Below, in pieces: positions 7,284 to 15,436 of a stretch of 36,092 bases of DNA. The stretch covers positions 1 through 36,092 of the forward strand of contig CAMDUT010000006.1 of the NCBI GenBank assembly GCA_945877905.1, written 5' to 3'. Position 1 is the first letter of the stretch. Each line of letters opens with the position of its first letter. A model generated the notes under the pieces. It worked only from the letters and a program-made list of their open reading frames with translations, was not told the origin of the DNA and searched no databases. The position numbers and the translations under genes were made by a program. The DNA is from Phycisphaera mikurensis NBRC 102666. Lineage in GTDB: Bacteria > Planctomycetota > Phycisphaerae > Phycisphaerales > SM1A02.

Positions 7284-7904
7284 GTGCGCATCGTCGTGGC
7301 CACCGGAAACCCGCACAAGGTCGAGGAGATCCGCGCGGTGCTCGCGCCGCTCGGGTTCACCGTGCTCTCGCTCGCAGAGACCGGCCGCCCCGTGCCCGCC
7401 GAGCCCGAGGAGCCGCACCCGACCTTCGAGGCGAACGCGCGGCTCAAGGCGCTGCATTACGCGCGGGCCATCGGCGAGGCCGTGCTGGCGGACGACAGCG
7501 GGCTCGAGGTCGACGCGCTCGGCGGCGCGCCCGGCGTGCACAGCGCGCACTGGGCGGGCGCCGCGGGCTCGCGCGCCGAGCGCGACGCGCGCAACAACGC
7601 GAAGCTCGCCGAGGCGATGCGGGGCGTGCCTGCGCACCTGCGCACCGCGCGCTTCGTGTGCACCATGTGCATCGCGACGCCGGCGGGCGACGTGCTGGTC
7701 GAGACGCGCGGCGAGATGGAGGGCGTGATCGGCGACGGGCCCCGCGGCGCGCACGGGTTCGGCTACGACCCGTGGCTGCGCCTGCCCGGCCGCGGCGTGT
7801 CGAGCGCCGAGCTTCCGTCCGAGGAGAAGAACGCCGTCAGCCACCGCGGCCGCGCGGTGCGGCGGCTCGCGTACCTCGTCGTCCACAAGCGGATCCGGTG
7901 GTGA
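7284..7904 (+). CDS. rdgB: XTP/dITP diphosphatase (RdgB/HAM1 family)
   Basis: This enzyme cleans the nucleotide pool by hydrolysing dITP and XTP to monophosphates. At 206 aa it has typical length and the family signatures in order: TGNPHKVEEI at the N-terminus, DDSGLEVDALGGAPGVHSAHW in the middle, GFGYDPW and SHRGRAVRRL near the end. The GTG start at 7284 is supported by a strong GAGGAGG 6 nt upstream. Its TGA overlaps the GTG of the next gene, so the two are probably co-translated. Housekeeping role is clear. Confidence 0.95.
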   Translation: MRIVVATGNPHKVEEIRAVLAPLGFTVLSLAETGRPVPAEPEEPHPTFEANARLKALHYARAIGEAVLADDSGLEVDALGGAPGVHSAHWAGAAGSRAERDARNNAKLAEAMRGVPAHLRTARFVCTMCIATPAGDVLVETRGEMEGVIGDGPRGAHGFGYDPWLRLPGRGVSSAELPSEEKNAVSHRGRAVRRLAYLVVHKRIRW

Positions 7905-9163
7905 CGGTGGTCGCCGCGCGCTCCATCCCGCTCGAGATCCTCGCGCTCCCCGCGCAGCGCTACGGCTGCCACGGGTGCGGGGACTGCTGCCGCGACTTCA
8001 CGGTGCAGCTGCGCGAGGCCGACCTCGCGAAGCTGCGCGCGCAGCGATGGGAGGAGCGGCTCGGCGTCCCCGTGACGACCGAGTTCCGCGGCCGGAGGTT
8101 CCTGGCCCAGCGCGTGGACGGTGCGTGCGTGTTCCTCGGCGAGGGCGGTCGGTGCCGCATCCATGCGGAGTTCGGGCTCGAGGAGAAGCCGCTCGCGTGC
8201 CAGATGTTCCCGTTCGTGCTCGCGCCCGACGCGCGGCGCGCGCGCGCGGGCGTCAGCTTCGCGTGCGCGAGCGTGCTGGCCAACAAGGGCCCCGCGCTCG
8301 CCTCGCACGCGGCCGACGTGCGGCGCATGGCCGCGATGGTCGACGAGCTCGCGCCCGCGCGCACGATGCTCGACGACGCGACCGAGGCCTCGTCCGAGGA
8401 GCCGGACCTGGTGGCCGAGGCGCTCGACCGCTGGCTGCGCGACGCGTCGCGCCCGCTCGCGGAGCGGCTCGACGGGCTCGCGTGGCTCGCGCAGCAGCTC
8501 TCCGGCGCGCGGTTCGCCAAGGTGCGGGGGCCGCGGCTGCGCGAACTGATGGACACGCTGGTGGACGCGTTGCCGGACGAGCTCCCGCTGCACCCGATTG
8601 AGCCTGCCTCGCGCGCGCAGCGCGCCACCCTGCGGCAGGCCGCGTTCTTCCGGCTCGAGGACCCGAAGATCGGGGACCTGCGCCGGCAGGGAAGGGTCCG
8701 CGCGGTGCTCGGGCAGTACCTGCGCAGCCGCCGGTTCAGCCGCGGGCGCGGCGCCGTGCCCGCGATGGGCGCGGGCTGGGGCGGCGCAGTCGCCTTCGCC
8801 GCGGTGGACGCCGTGGGCCCGGTCGACGGCTCGCCCGATGCCGCGGCGATCGACGAACTGCTCACGCGGTGGCTGCGCGCCACCGTGCTCGGCGGGCGCG
8901 CGTGGGGCAGCGGCTTCTACGGGTGGAGCGTCACCGCCGGCCTGCAGGCGCTGGCGCTGAACGCGGCGTGCGTGCGGTGGCTCGCGCGGCTGCACGCGGC
9001 GGGCGCGGGCCGCCGCGCGCCCTCGATCGACGACGTCCGCGCCGCGCTCTCGCGCGTCGACCGTGCCTCGGGCCGCGCGCCGTGGATCGGCAGCCGCGCC
9101 GAGCGCATGCGGCTGTCCTACCTCCGCATCGACGACGGGCTGCGGTGCATCCTCAGGGCGTGA
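7901..9163 (+). CDS. CxxCxxCC cysteine-cluster protein (YkgJ/FliB-like), 420 aa
   Basis: The ORF track opens this frame far upstream, but the natural start is the GTG at 7901, which overlaps the rdgB stop (GTGA). Cys23, 26, 29 and 30 form the CxxCxxCC motif (CHGCGDCC). Further cysteines follow at 76, 85, 100 and 122, in the spacing CVFL...CRIH...PLACQMFPF. This is the signature of the family that includes YkgJ and the flagellin lysine-N-methylase FliB, thought to bind a metal or Fe-S centre. The remaining 300 residues are helical and rich in Ala and Arg, with no motif I recognise. The length is closer to FliB than to short YkgJ proteins, yet no flagellar gene is nearby. The 3' end overlaps the convergent membrane-protein gene by 11 bp. 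Function unknown. Confidence 0.8.
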   Translation: MTVVAARSIPLEILALPAQRYGCHGCGDCCRDFTVQLREADLAKLRAQRWEERLGVPVTTEFRGRRFLAQRVDGACVFLGEGGRCRIHAEFGLEEKPLACQMFPFVLAPDARRARAGVSFACASVLANKGPALASHAADVRRMAAMVDELAPARTMLDDATEASSEEPDLVAEALDRWLRDASRPLAERLDGLAWLAQQLSGARFAKVRGPRLRELMDTLVDALPDELPLHPIEPASRAQRATLRQAAFFRLEDPKIGDLRRQGRVRAVLGQYLRSRRFSRGRGAVPAMGAGWGGAVAFAAVDAVGPVDGSPDAAAIDELLTRWLRATVLGGRAWGSGFYGWSVTAGLQALALNAACVRWLARLHAAGAGRRAPSIDDVRAALSRVDRASGRAPWIGSRAERMRLSYLRIDDGLRCILRA

Positions 9164-10166
9164 GGGCCGCCGCCGGCGCGGCGGAGGCCTCGGCCCGCCG
9201 CCTGCGGTACCAGCGCACCGTCATCGGGATCGCGACGATGCCGAGCGGGATCGTCGCGAACATCTCGCCCAGGCTCTCCAGGAGCGCCAGCTGCGTGAAC
9301 CCCGCGTCGGCGTGCGCGACGTCGAGCCCTCCGCCGGCCATCCAGTTGGCGACGATCACGGTCGTCGCCTCGCGGAATCCCACGCGGCCGAGCGGGTTCA
9401 GCATCACCGCGATCGACGCGACGCCGAGCACCGTGACCGTGGCGAAGTCGAGCCCGAGCCCCAGGATCTCGCCCGCGCACCACATGCGCACGATCCAGAG
9501 CAGCACCTCGGCCGCGCGCAGCGTGGTGCCGAGCCAGTAGGTCGACCGCGTGGTGATCATGGGCGTCCACCGCCCCATGATCCGCTGCACGGGCCCGAGC
9601 CGCGCGAACCGGTGCAGCAGCAGGCCGCCCGCGGCGAGCCCGGCCACCACCAGCACGCACCAGGGCGCCCCGGCGTGCGGCGTCACCGCCGTGGCCGCGA
9701 CCACCGCGACCAGCGAGACGAGGATCACCACCGTCACCGCCGCGAACCACGCGGTCGCCTCGGCGAACGGCATGCGGTTGGCGAGCATCGCGTAGCCGTA
9801 GCGCGCGGGGAGCCCCAGGCGCACCGGAAAGAAGTTGCTGGTCGCCGCGAGAAAGGTGATCCACTGGATCTCCATGAACGCCAGGCGCCTGACCGGCAGC
9901 AGCACCAGCCAGAACAGCGCGCCGTCGATCACGAGGCTGGCGACGGTCGTCAGCGCGATCCCCGCGACGAGCCACGGGCGCGCCTCCCACGCGGCGCGCA
10001 CGCTCTCGACGATGCCCGCGCGCCCGGGCGCGTTCGCCGCGTCGAGCGCGCCCTTGACCACCCATGCCACGATCGCGACGCCGACGGCGAAGCCCACCGC
10101 CTGCAGCGCGAGGCTGCGCGGCGCCAGCGTGCGGCGCAATACGTCCCTGAACGCCCCGTCGCTCAC
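9153..10166 (-). CDS. UPF0104 / lysylphosphatidylglycerol synthase-type integral membrane protein
   Basis: A 337-aa polytopic protein with about eight hydrophobic segments, for instance LQAVGFAVGVAIVAWVVKGAL, WITFLAATSNFFPVRLGLPARYGY and VTVLGVASIAVMLNPLGRVGFREAT. The NFFP...LPARYGYAML and LGRVGFREA elements match the membrane half of MprF/AglD-type proteins, proposed lipid or lipid-linked sugar flippases or synthases. The GTG at 10166 overlaps the stop of the upstream GT2 gene (GTGA). The longer ORF-track frame is antisense or out-of-frame reading of GT2. Pairing with a GT2 enzyme suggests handling of the lipid-linked sugar that enzyme makes. The C-terminus is a short basic tail. Confidence 0.8.
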   Translation of the reverse strand: MSDGAFRDVLRRTLAPRSLALQAVGFAVGVAIVAWVVKGALDAANAPGRAGIVESVRAAWEARPWLVAGIALTTVASLVIDGALFWLVLLPVRRLAFMEIQWITFLAATSNFFPVRLGLPARYGYAMLANRMPFAEATAWFAAVTVVILVSLVAVVAATAVTPHAGAPWCVLVVAGLAAGGLLLHRFARLGPVQRIMGRWTPMITTRSTYWLGTTLRAAEVLLWIVRMWCAGEILGLGLDFATVTVLGVASIAVMLNPLGRVGFREATTVIVANWMAGGGLDVAHADAGFTQLALLESLGEMFATIPLGIVAIPMTVRWYRRRRAEASAAPAAALTP

Positions 10167-10918
10167 GGCGCGCCTCCCGCCGCGCGGGGCGGCGTCGTGC
10201 GCAGGCGTTCGCGCGCGATCACCCAGAGGGCGCGCACGCCGTCGGTCCAGCCGATCTTCTTGCCCTCGGCGAATCCGCGCGGCGCGTAGCGCACCGGCAC
10301 CTCGGCCACGCGCACGCGCGCACGCGCGAGCGCCGCGGCGATCTGCGGCTCGATGCCGAACCGCTCCTCGCTGAGCCAGGGCCGCACGGCACGCAGCGCG
10401 GGCACGCGGAGCAGCTTGTAGCAGCACTCCATGTCGTGCACGCCGAGGCCCGTCGCGAGCTCGCTGGCCCAGGTGAGGAACCCGTTCACCGCGGCGTGCA
10501 GCCGACGCCAGCCCGTGAGCGGGGCGCCCGTTCCCCACCGGTTGCCGAAGACCGCCCCCGCGCCGGACTCGAGCGGCGCCAGGAGCGCCGCGTAGTCACC
10601 GGGGTCGTACTCGAGGTCCGCGTCCTGGACGATCACCGCGTCGCGGTCGTCTGCCGAGGCGAGCACCCGGTCGAAGCCGGTCATCAGCGCCGCGCCCTTG
10701 CCGCGGTTGCGCGGGTGCACGATGAGCTCGGCGACGCCCGGGTGCGCCGCGGACGCCTCGCGCGCCGCGGCGGCGGCCTCGGGCGGGCTGCCGTCGTCCA
10801 CCATCACCAGCCGCAGCGACCACCCGGCTGGGAGCCGCGCGCCCGCGACGCGTCCCGCGATCCTCGCGAGGGTCGGCCCCTCGTCGAAGACCGGCATGAC
10901 CACGTGGAGCACCGGCAT
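10163..10918 (-). CDS. GT2-family glycosyltransferase (dolichyl/polyprenyl-phosphate sugar synthase type)
   Basis: A 251-aa GT-A fold enzyme without C-terminal membrane helices. The N-terminus has VVMPVFDEGPTLARI and the VDDGSPP nucleotide-binding turn (Asp41-Asp42), followed by HPRNRGKGAALMTG and the metal-binding DxD in IVQDADLEYDP (Asp99, Asp101). The C-terminal EVPVRYAPRGFAEGKKIGW is characteristic of the DPM1-like branch that loads a sugar onto a polyprenyl phosphate. The acceptor and sugar are not determinable. It sits 22 bp after floA and is coupled to the downstream membrane protein by a GTGA overlap. The pair looks like a synthesis-plus-translocation module for a lipid-linked sugar. 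Confidence 0.88.
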   Translation of the reverse strand: MPVLHVVMPVFDEGPTLARIAGRVAGARLPAGWSLRLVMVDDGSPPEAAAAAREASAAHPGVAELIVHPRNRGKGAALMTGFDRVLASADDRDAVIVQDADLEYDPGDYAALLAPLESGAGAVFGNRWGTGAPLTGWRRLHAAVNGFLTWASELATGLGVHDMECCYKLLRVPALRAVRPWLSEERFGIEPQIAAALARARVRVAEVPVRYAPRGFAEGKKIGWTDGVRALWVIARERLRTTPPRAAGGAP

Positions 10919-10940
10919 GGCGCGCGCCCGACGCTCCGCG

Positions 10941-11993
10941 TCAGGCCTGCCCCTCGGGCTTGCCGAGCTGCGAGCGCATGGCGGTGTCCGCCATCATGTT
11001 CTGCATGCGGTAGTAGTCCATCAGACCGAGGCTTCCCTTGCGGAGCGCCTCGCTGATGGCCTTGGGGATCTCGGCCTCGGCGAGCACCACCAGCGCGCGG
11101 TTCTTCTGGCCCTCGGCCTGGAACTCGGCCTCCTGCGCCACGGCCAGCGCGCGCCGCTGCTCGGCCTGCGCCTGGAAGCGCTTCGTGTCGGCCTCGGCCT
11201 GCGCGGTCTGCAGGTTCGCGCCGATGTTCTCGCCGACGTCGATGTCCGCGATGTCGATCGAGAGGATCTCGAACGCCGTCCCCGAGTCGAGTCCCTTTGC
11301 GAGCACCGTCTTGGAGATCTTGTCCGGGTTCTCGAGCACGCTCTTGTGGTCCTCGGCGCTGCCGATCGTCGAGATGATGCCCTCGCCGACGCGCGCGATG
11401 ATCGTCTCCTCGGTGGCGCCGCCGACGAGCCGCGAGATGTTCGTTCGCACCGTGACGCGCGCGCGCGCCTTCAGCTGGATGCCGTCCTTCGCCACCGCGT
11501 CGATGGTCTGGCGGCCGCTCTGCACGCTGGGGCAGTCGATGACCTTCGGGTCGACGCTGGTCTTGACGGCGTCGAGGATGTCGCGTCCCGCGAGGTCGAT
11601 GGCGGTGGCGCGGTCCCACGGCAGGTCGATCTTGGCCTTGTCGGCGGCGATCATCGCGCGAACCACGCGCTCGATGTTGCCGCCGGCAAGGTAGTGGCTC
11701 TCGAGCTGGTCGGAGTCGATCTCGAGGCCGGCCTTCTTCGCGGAGATCCGGTTGAAGACGATCTCGGCGGGCGCCACCTTGCGCAGGCGCATCATCACGA
11801 GCTTCAGGAGGCTCACCGGCGCGCCCGAGAGCCACGCCTGGACGGCCAGCTGGATGTACTGGCTGATGACGATCAGCGCGACCAGGCCGATGAGGCCCAC
11901 GACCGCGAGGATGACCCAGAAGACGACCGAGCCGGTACCGACGGCCTGCGCGAGCGTCGTCGCGCCGTTCCCGAGGAAGTCAAGGTGCTGCAT
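10941..11993 (-). CDS. floA: Flotillin-like protein FloA (UPF0365/YqfA family)
   Basis: FloA is an SPFH-related scaffold of bacterial functional membrane microdomains. The 350-aa sequence has one N-terminal membrane hairpin or helix ([21 protein letters not shown]), the family hallmark [22 protein letters not shown], an SPFH/PHB core (residues 110-240) and an Ala/Glu/Gln-rich helical region ([27 protein letters not shown]) that would oligomerise. Length and order match YqfA throughout. The start has no Shine-Dalgarno sequence. Instead the TAG stop of the preceding short nfeD opens a TAGCAT hexamer ending 7 nt before the ATG, suggesting an internal leaderless promoter. Association with NfeD genes is established in Bacillus and others. 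Confidence 0.95.
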   Translation of the reverse strand: MQHLDFLGNGATTLAQAVGTGSVVFWVILAVVGLIGLVALIVISQYIQLAVQAWLSGAPVSLLKLVMMRLRKVAPAEIVFNRISAKKAGLEIDSDQLESHYLAGGNIERVVRAMIAADKAKIDLPWDRATAIDLAGRDILDAVKTSVDPKVIDCPSVQSGRQTIDAVAKDGIQLKARARVTVRTNISRLVGGATEETIIARVGEGIISTIGSAEDHKSVLENPDKISKTVLAKGLDSGTAFEILSIDIADIDVGENIGANLQTAQAEADTKRFQAQAEQRRALAVAQEAEFQAEGQKNRALVVLAEAEIPKAISEALRKGSLGLMDYYRMQNMMADTAMRSQLGKPEGQA

Positions 11994-12000
11994 GCCGCGG

Positions 12001-12006
12001 ATGCTA
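12001..12006 (-). promoter_or_regulatory. Candidate leaderless -10 (TAGCAT) of floA, fused to the nfeD stop
   Basis: On the minus strand TAG(stop)CAT is followed by 7 nt (CCGCGGC) and the floA ATG. The hexamer matches TATAAT at 4 of 6 positions including T1, A2 and T6. There is no ribosome-binding site, and the spacing puts the expected transcription start on the ATG itself. Confidence 0.5.
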
Positions 12007-12642
12007 TCCGCGCGCCCGGACGGCCACGCGGCCCGCCGCGGCCTCGGTGACCACCACCTCGGTGCCCGGCTCGATCATGCCGAGGTCCGCGACCACCTCG
12101 ATGCGCTCGCCGCCGAACCGCGCGAAGCCCACGGGCCGCAGCGCGGTGAGCGCGACGCCCGAGTCGCCGGCCTTCACGGCGCAGGCGGTGGCGCGCGCCG
12201 TCGGCCCGGCCGGCGCGTCCGGGCCGGGCTCGTGCGCGTCGCCGAGCACCATCCTGCGCGCGATCGGCGTGCGCGACCAGAGCTTGAAGCCGAACACCAC
12301 CGCGAACGGCGCGCCCGCCGCGTACGCCACCAGCGCGGCGAAGCCCCACGTGACGCTGTGCATGAAGAACGCGACCACCGACGCCACGAGGCAGACGGCC
12401 GTGGCCACGGCGAGCACGCCGGCGGTGGGGACGAAGAGCTCGAGGAACGCGAGCACCGCGCCCACGCCGAGCAGCACGAAGCCCGTGGCGATGAGGGCGG
12501 ACGAGCTCGCCGCCGCGGCCTCGGCGGGCGCGGCGGCCGACGCCGCGGTGGAGGCGTCCTGCGCGAGCGCCGCCGCGCACGCCAGCGTCGCCGCAAGCGC
12601 GGCCATCGCGATCGTTCGGCGGATGTTCGTCGGCACGGTCAT
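12004..12642 (-). CDS. Short NfeD-like membrane protein
   Basis: A 212-aa protein with a signal peptide or first helix ([18 protein letters not shown]), an Ala-rich linker, and about three membrane helices ([61 protein letters not shown]). The C-terminal 60 residues form an NfeD OB-fold domain ([26 protein letters not shown]). It is the stomatin or flotillin partner type and lies immediately before floA. The ATG overlaps the TGA of the long NfeD (ATGA), so the two are translationally coupled. The start at 12642 excludes the long out-of-frame ORF-track extension. Its TAG stop is one of only three in the window. Confidence 0.88.
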   Translation of the reverse strand: MTVPTNIRRTIAMAALAATLACAAALAQDASTAASAAAPAEAAAASSSALIATGFVLLGVGAVLAFLELFVPTAGVLAVATAVCLVASVVAFFMHSVTWGFAALVAYAAGAPFAVVFGFKLWSRTPIARRMVLGDAHEPGPDAPAGPTARATACAVKAGDSGVALTALRPVGFARFGGERIEVVADLGMIEPGTEVVVTEAAAGRVAVRARG

Positions 12643-14333
12643 TCGCACGGCTCCACCTCCACACCATACGCGTCGGAGCGCACCACGCGGACGGGCGTCC
12701 CGGCGTCGACGAAGGCGCCGCGGGCCTGCACCTCCAAGGTGGCGGTCCCGAACTCCGCGCGGCCGACGGGCCGCAGCGGCGTGAGCGCGCGTCCCGCGTC
12801 GCCGACCGCCGGCCGCACGGCGCGCGGCGCGGGCGACGTGGCGCCCTCGATGCCCGCCTGCGCCTCGAGCACGGCCGCGCGCACGATGCCCGCGCGCGGA
12901 ACCACGCGCAGCAGGACCCACGCGGCGCCGCCGGCGAGGATGAGCCCGCCCGCGACGACGCCGAGGCCTCCAGCGAGGTCGCTGCGGCCCTCGGGCGTGT
13001 CGAGCGGCGCGCCGATGAAGCTGCCCACGATCCCCACCAGGATGCAGGCGACGCCCATGATCCCGACCACGCCGACGCCCGGGACGAGGAACACCTCGGC
13101 GAGCACCAGCGCGGCGCCCGCGACCACGACCAGCAGCGGCCACCACGACGTCACGCCCGCGAGGGCCGGCGCGCCCAGGAGCAGCACCAGCGCGACGGTC
13201 GCCGCCGCCCCAGGCCAGCTGAGCCCGGGTGCCATCATCTCGAGGACGAACCCGCCGAGCAGCACCGCGATCAGGAGCAGGCGCACCGGCCACGAGGTCA
13301 GGAACCGAACCACCGCGTCGCCGAGGTTCTCGTCGCGGCGGTCGAGCGCCGTCGCGCCGAAGAAGGCCGCCAGCGCGCGGTCGTCCTCGACCGTGGCGAG
13401 CGACATCCCGAACGCCGCGGCCTCCGGGCCCTGCACCACCAGCAACTCCTGCGCGCCGTCCACCTGTCCCGCCACGCGCCACGAAGGGGCGTCGGCCGGG
13501 GTCAGGCGCGCGCGCACCGGCGGTCGCACCTGCTGCTCCGCCACCAGCGCGTCGCGCTCCGCGTCGTTCGCGGGGCCGTCCTCGCGCGTCGCCCGGCGCA
13601 TGGCGCGGTCCACGAGCACCGCAAGCGGCCGCTCGCCCGCAAGCGCCCCACGCGGCGCGGCGCCCGCGGCGCGCGAGGTGGGCGGGTCCTCGCCGAACGC
13701 ATCGCGGAACTCCTCGCGGCCGACGAAGATGCGCCGCCCGTCCTCGGCCGACTCGAGCGCCCAGACCTCGTCGGGCGCGCTCACGAACGCGCGCACCACG
13801 GTCTCGTCGTAGCCGTTGCGGCGCGCGCTGTCGACCACCTCGCTCAGGACGGGCGCCTCGAGCTTGGCGCGCTCGGCCACGGGAAGCGGCTGGAGCCCCA
13901 GGCCGGGCAGGGCCGCGATCGGCGCGGCGTCGCCCATCGCGGCCGCGGGGCTGGTGACGATGCCGCGGCACGCGAGCGCGATGATGGCGCCGGCGCTGAA
14001 CGCGCGCGGCCGGACCCACGCCCACACGGGCACCGGCGCCCGTTCCTTCAGCCAGATGCAGAGCCCGAGCGTCGCGTAGAGGTCTCCGCCGGGGGTGTCG
14101 AGCTCGAGCACCACGGCGTTCGCGCCGTCGCGCGCGGCGGCCTCGACGCGTCGCTGGGCGCTCGCGCATCGGACGGCATCGATCTCCCCGTGCACGGTGA
14201 CCACCGCGATGCGGCTTGCCTGGCGCCATGCCGGCGCCGAGGCCACCTGCGCGCCGGCATGCGCCGACGCCCACGCCGCGCCCCCGAGCGCGAGCCACGC
14301 GACCAGCCGTCGGAACGGTCCCGCGATCCGCAT
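12639..14333 (-). CDS. Long NfeD protein with ClpP-class serine protease domain (NfeD1b type)
   Basis: A 564-aa membrane protease associated with stomatin/flotillin proteins. A signal peptide (LVAWLALGGAAWASAHA) leads to a ClpP-like domain: DTPGGDLYATLGLCIWL, then the nucleophile in RAFSAGAIIALAC (Ser113), AAMGDAAPI, and a Lys at about 158 (ERAKLEAP) at the spacing expected for the Ser-Lys dyad of the archaeal homologue PH1510. About five membrane helices follow (residues about 350-485), then a C-terminal NfeD OB-fold (ALTPLRPVGRAEFGTATLEV). It is the first gene of the nfeD-nfeD-floA-GT2-flippase unit. The start at 14333 has no Shine-Dalgarno sequence but a TATCCT hexamer 6 nt upstream. Two NfeD copies in a row probably allow pairing of a soluble-domain protease form and a short form with FloA. 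Confidence 0.92.
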   Translation of the reverse strand: MRIAGPFRRLVAWLALGGAAWASAHAGAQVASAPAWRQASRIAVVTVHGEIDAVRCASAQRRVEAAARDGANAVVLELDTPGGDLYATLGLCIWLKERAPVPVWAWVRPRAFSAGAIIALACRGIVTSPAAAMGDAAPIAALPGLGLQPLPVAERAKLEAPVLSEVVDSARRNGYDETVVRAFVSAPDEVWALESAEDGRRIFVGREEFRDAFGEDPPTSRAAGAAPRGALAGERPLAVLVDRAMRRATREDGPANDAERDALVAEQQVRPPVRARLTPADAPSWRVAGQVDGAQELLVVQGPEAAAFGMSLATVEDDRALAAFFGATALDRRDENLGDAVVRFLTSWPVRLLLIAVLLGGFVLEMMAPGLSWPGAAATVALVLLLGAPALAGVTSWWPLLVVVAGAALVLAEVFLVPGVGVVGIMGVACILVGIVGSFIGAPLDTPEGRSDLAGGLGVVAGGLILAGGAAWVLLRVVPRAGIVRAAVLEAQAGIEGATSPAPRAVRPAVGDAGRALTPLRPVGRAEFGTATLEVQARGAFVDAGTPVRVVRSDAYGVEVEPCE

Positions 14334-14339
14334 GGGACA

Positions 14340-14345
14340 AGGATA
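14340..14345 (-). promoter_or_regulatory. Candidate leaderless -10 (TATCCT) of the nfeD-floA operon
   Basis: TATCCT on the minus strand is separated from the ATG at 14333 by only 6 nt (TGTCCC). No ribosome-binding site is present. It lies just past the terminator of the prepilin genes, where a new promoter is needed. Confidence 0.5.
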
Positions 14346-14352
14346 TCCGTGG

Positions 14353-14388
14353 CAAAAAGCGCCGCGGCCGGCGCGAGGCCGGCCGCGG
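14353..14388 (-). terminator. Intrinsic terminator of the prepilin-like operon
   Basis: Reading the minus strand, CCGCGGCCGG pairs perfectly with CCGGCCGCGG (10 bp, 11 with the closing pair) around a loop of 5 nt. The stem is followed by GCGCTTTTTGCC with a run of five T. It lies 26 nt after the stop of the first prepilin-like gene. This is the clearest Rho-independent terminator in the window. Confidence 0.8.
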
Positions 14389-14414
14389 GGAGGTTCATGT
14401 CGCGCGGGGCCCGG

Positions 14415-15392
14415 TCAGTCCCAGGTCGTGAAGTCGGGGCTCGGCCCGTCGTACGCCGTGAGCACGGCGGTGCCGGCCTGGTTGCTCTCGTTCGGCGAGC
14501 GCTTCTGCAGCACGAGCCAGCTGTCCGAGTTGCGACGGCCGGCCGCGGTGACGCAGAAGGTGTCGTTCTTGAACATGTTGTCGAAGCGCGCCTCGGCGCC
14601 CGTGAGGCTGGTTCCGCCGGCGCACGCGTCCTGCGCGAGCTTCGTCACGCTCTCGGGGTAGAACGTCCGGCCGAAGTCGACGTGGTTGTCGTTGTAGCAG
14701 GTGTTGCCGTCCCACTCCTTCGTGCTGCCGTGGATGAGCAGGGTCTTCGACTGCGTGAAGTCGTTGCCCGTGCCCGTTCCGCCCTTGGGACCGCGGTTGC
14801 CGAGGATGGCGAAGCGCGCGTTGCCCGAGTTGCGCCACTCCACCTTGCGGCGCAGCGCCGGGTCGAGCGGCATGGTGCCGTACGAGGTGTTCGACTGCGT
14901 GGTGAGGTCGGCCAGGAAGCCGGTGGGCGAGTTGCCCGCGGGCGAGCCCGGGTCGTACCCGCTGTCCCAGTAGACGTCCTGGGCGGGGTTGATGCGGTTC
15001 ATGTTGTAGCGGGCGCACGGGATCACGCGCGAGTTGACCTCGGCCGGCGAGACCAGGATCTGCGCGTTCACGTAGCCGCGGCCGATCATGGAGGCCCAGA
15101 GGTTCGCGTGCTGGTTGCGGCGCTCGTCGATGTCGCCGCGGCCGGCGATGGTGCCGACGCGGTTGATCTCGCCGGGCAGCGGCAGGACGCCCTGGCTGTC
15201 GTTGGAGGCGGTGACGAGGCCGGCGTGCGACTGCTTGATCTGCGTCGAGTCCTTCACCTGGCGGGCGCTGGCGCGGGCGCGTGCGAGCGCCGGCAGCAGG
15301 AGGCCCAGCAGCAGGGCGATGATGGCCATCACGACCAGCAGTTCGACGAGGGTGAAGCCTCGCGATGCGTGTTCCCGAGTGCGGTTGCGCAT
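14415..15392 (-). CDS. Type II/IV prepilin-like protein (paralogue A)
   Basis: A 325-aa protein with an N-terminal class III prepilin signal: HASRGFTLVELLVVMAIIALLLGLLLPAL, cleaved after Gly and N-methylated at Phe by a PilD-type peptidase in the known family. The rest is a large extracytoplasmic domain with several Cys (RVIPCARYN, NTCYNDNHVDF), resembling the abundant planctomycete prepilin-like proteins with an H...DG/DxH module. The start MRNRTREH at 15392 has AAGGATC about 8 nt upstream. It shares collinear motifs with its upstream neighbour (VKDSTQIKQ / VKDSNQLKQ; LPLPGEINR / LPIPGMINR; DVYWD / DIYWD), so the pair arose by tandem duplication. It ends at an intrinsic terminator. Surface appendage or pseudopilus role is likely; the exact system is unknown. 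Confidence 0.88.
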   Translation of the reverse strand: MRNRTREHASRGFTLVELLVVMAIIALLLGLLLPALARARASARQVKDSTQIKQSHAGLVTASNDSQGVLPLPGEINRVGTIAGRGDIDERRNQHANLWASMIGRGYVNAQILVSPAEVNSRVIPCARYNMNRINPAQDVYWDSGYDPGSPAGNSPTGFLADLTTQSNTSYGTMPLDPALRRKVEWRNSGNARFAILGNRGPKGGTGTGNDFTQSKTLLIHGSTKEWDGNTCYNDNHVDFGRTFYPESVTKLAQDACAGGTSLTGAEARFDNMFKNDTFCVTAAGRRNSDSWLVLQKRSPNESNQAGTAVLTAYDGPSPDFTTWD

Positions 15393-15436
15393 GGGTATGG
15401 ATCCTTCGGTGTGGTTGGTGGTTCGGGGCCCGGGGC

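Noticed and set aside
5268-7886. 872-aa minus-strand ORF, and similar long minus-strand ORFs at 9118-10065 and 20964-22730
   Set aside because: Shadows opposite or out of frame with well-identified genes.
5279-7900. N-terminal 870 residues of the 1294-aa ORF ending in the cysteine-cluster protein
   Set aside because: Out-of-frame reading of the carboxyltransferase and rdgB genes; the real protein begins at the GTG overlapping the rdgB stop.
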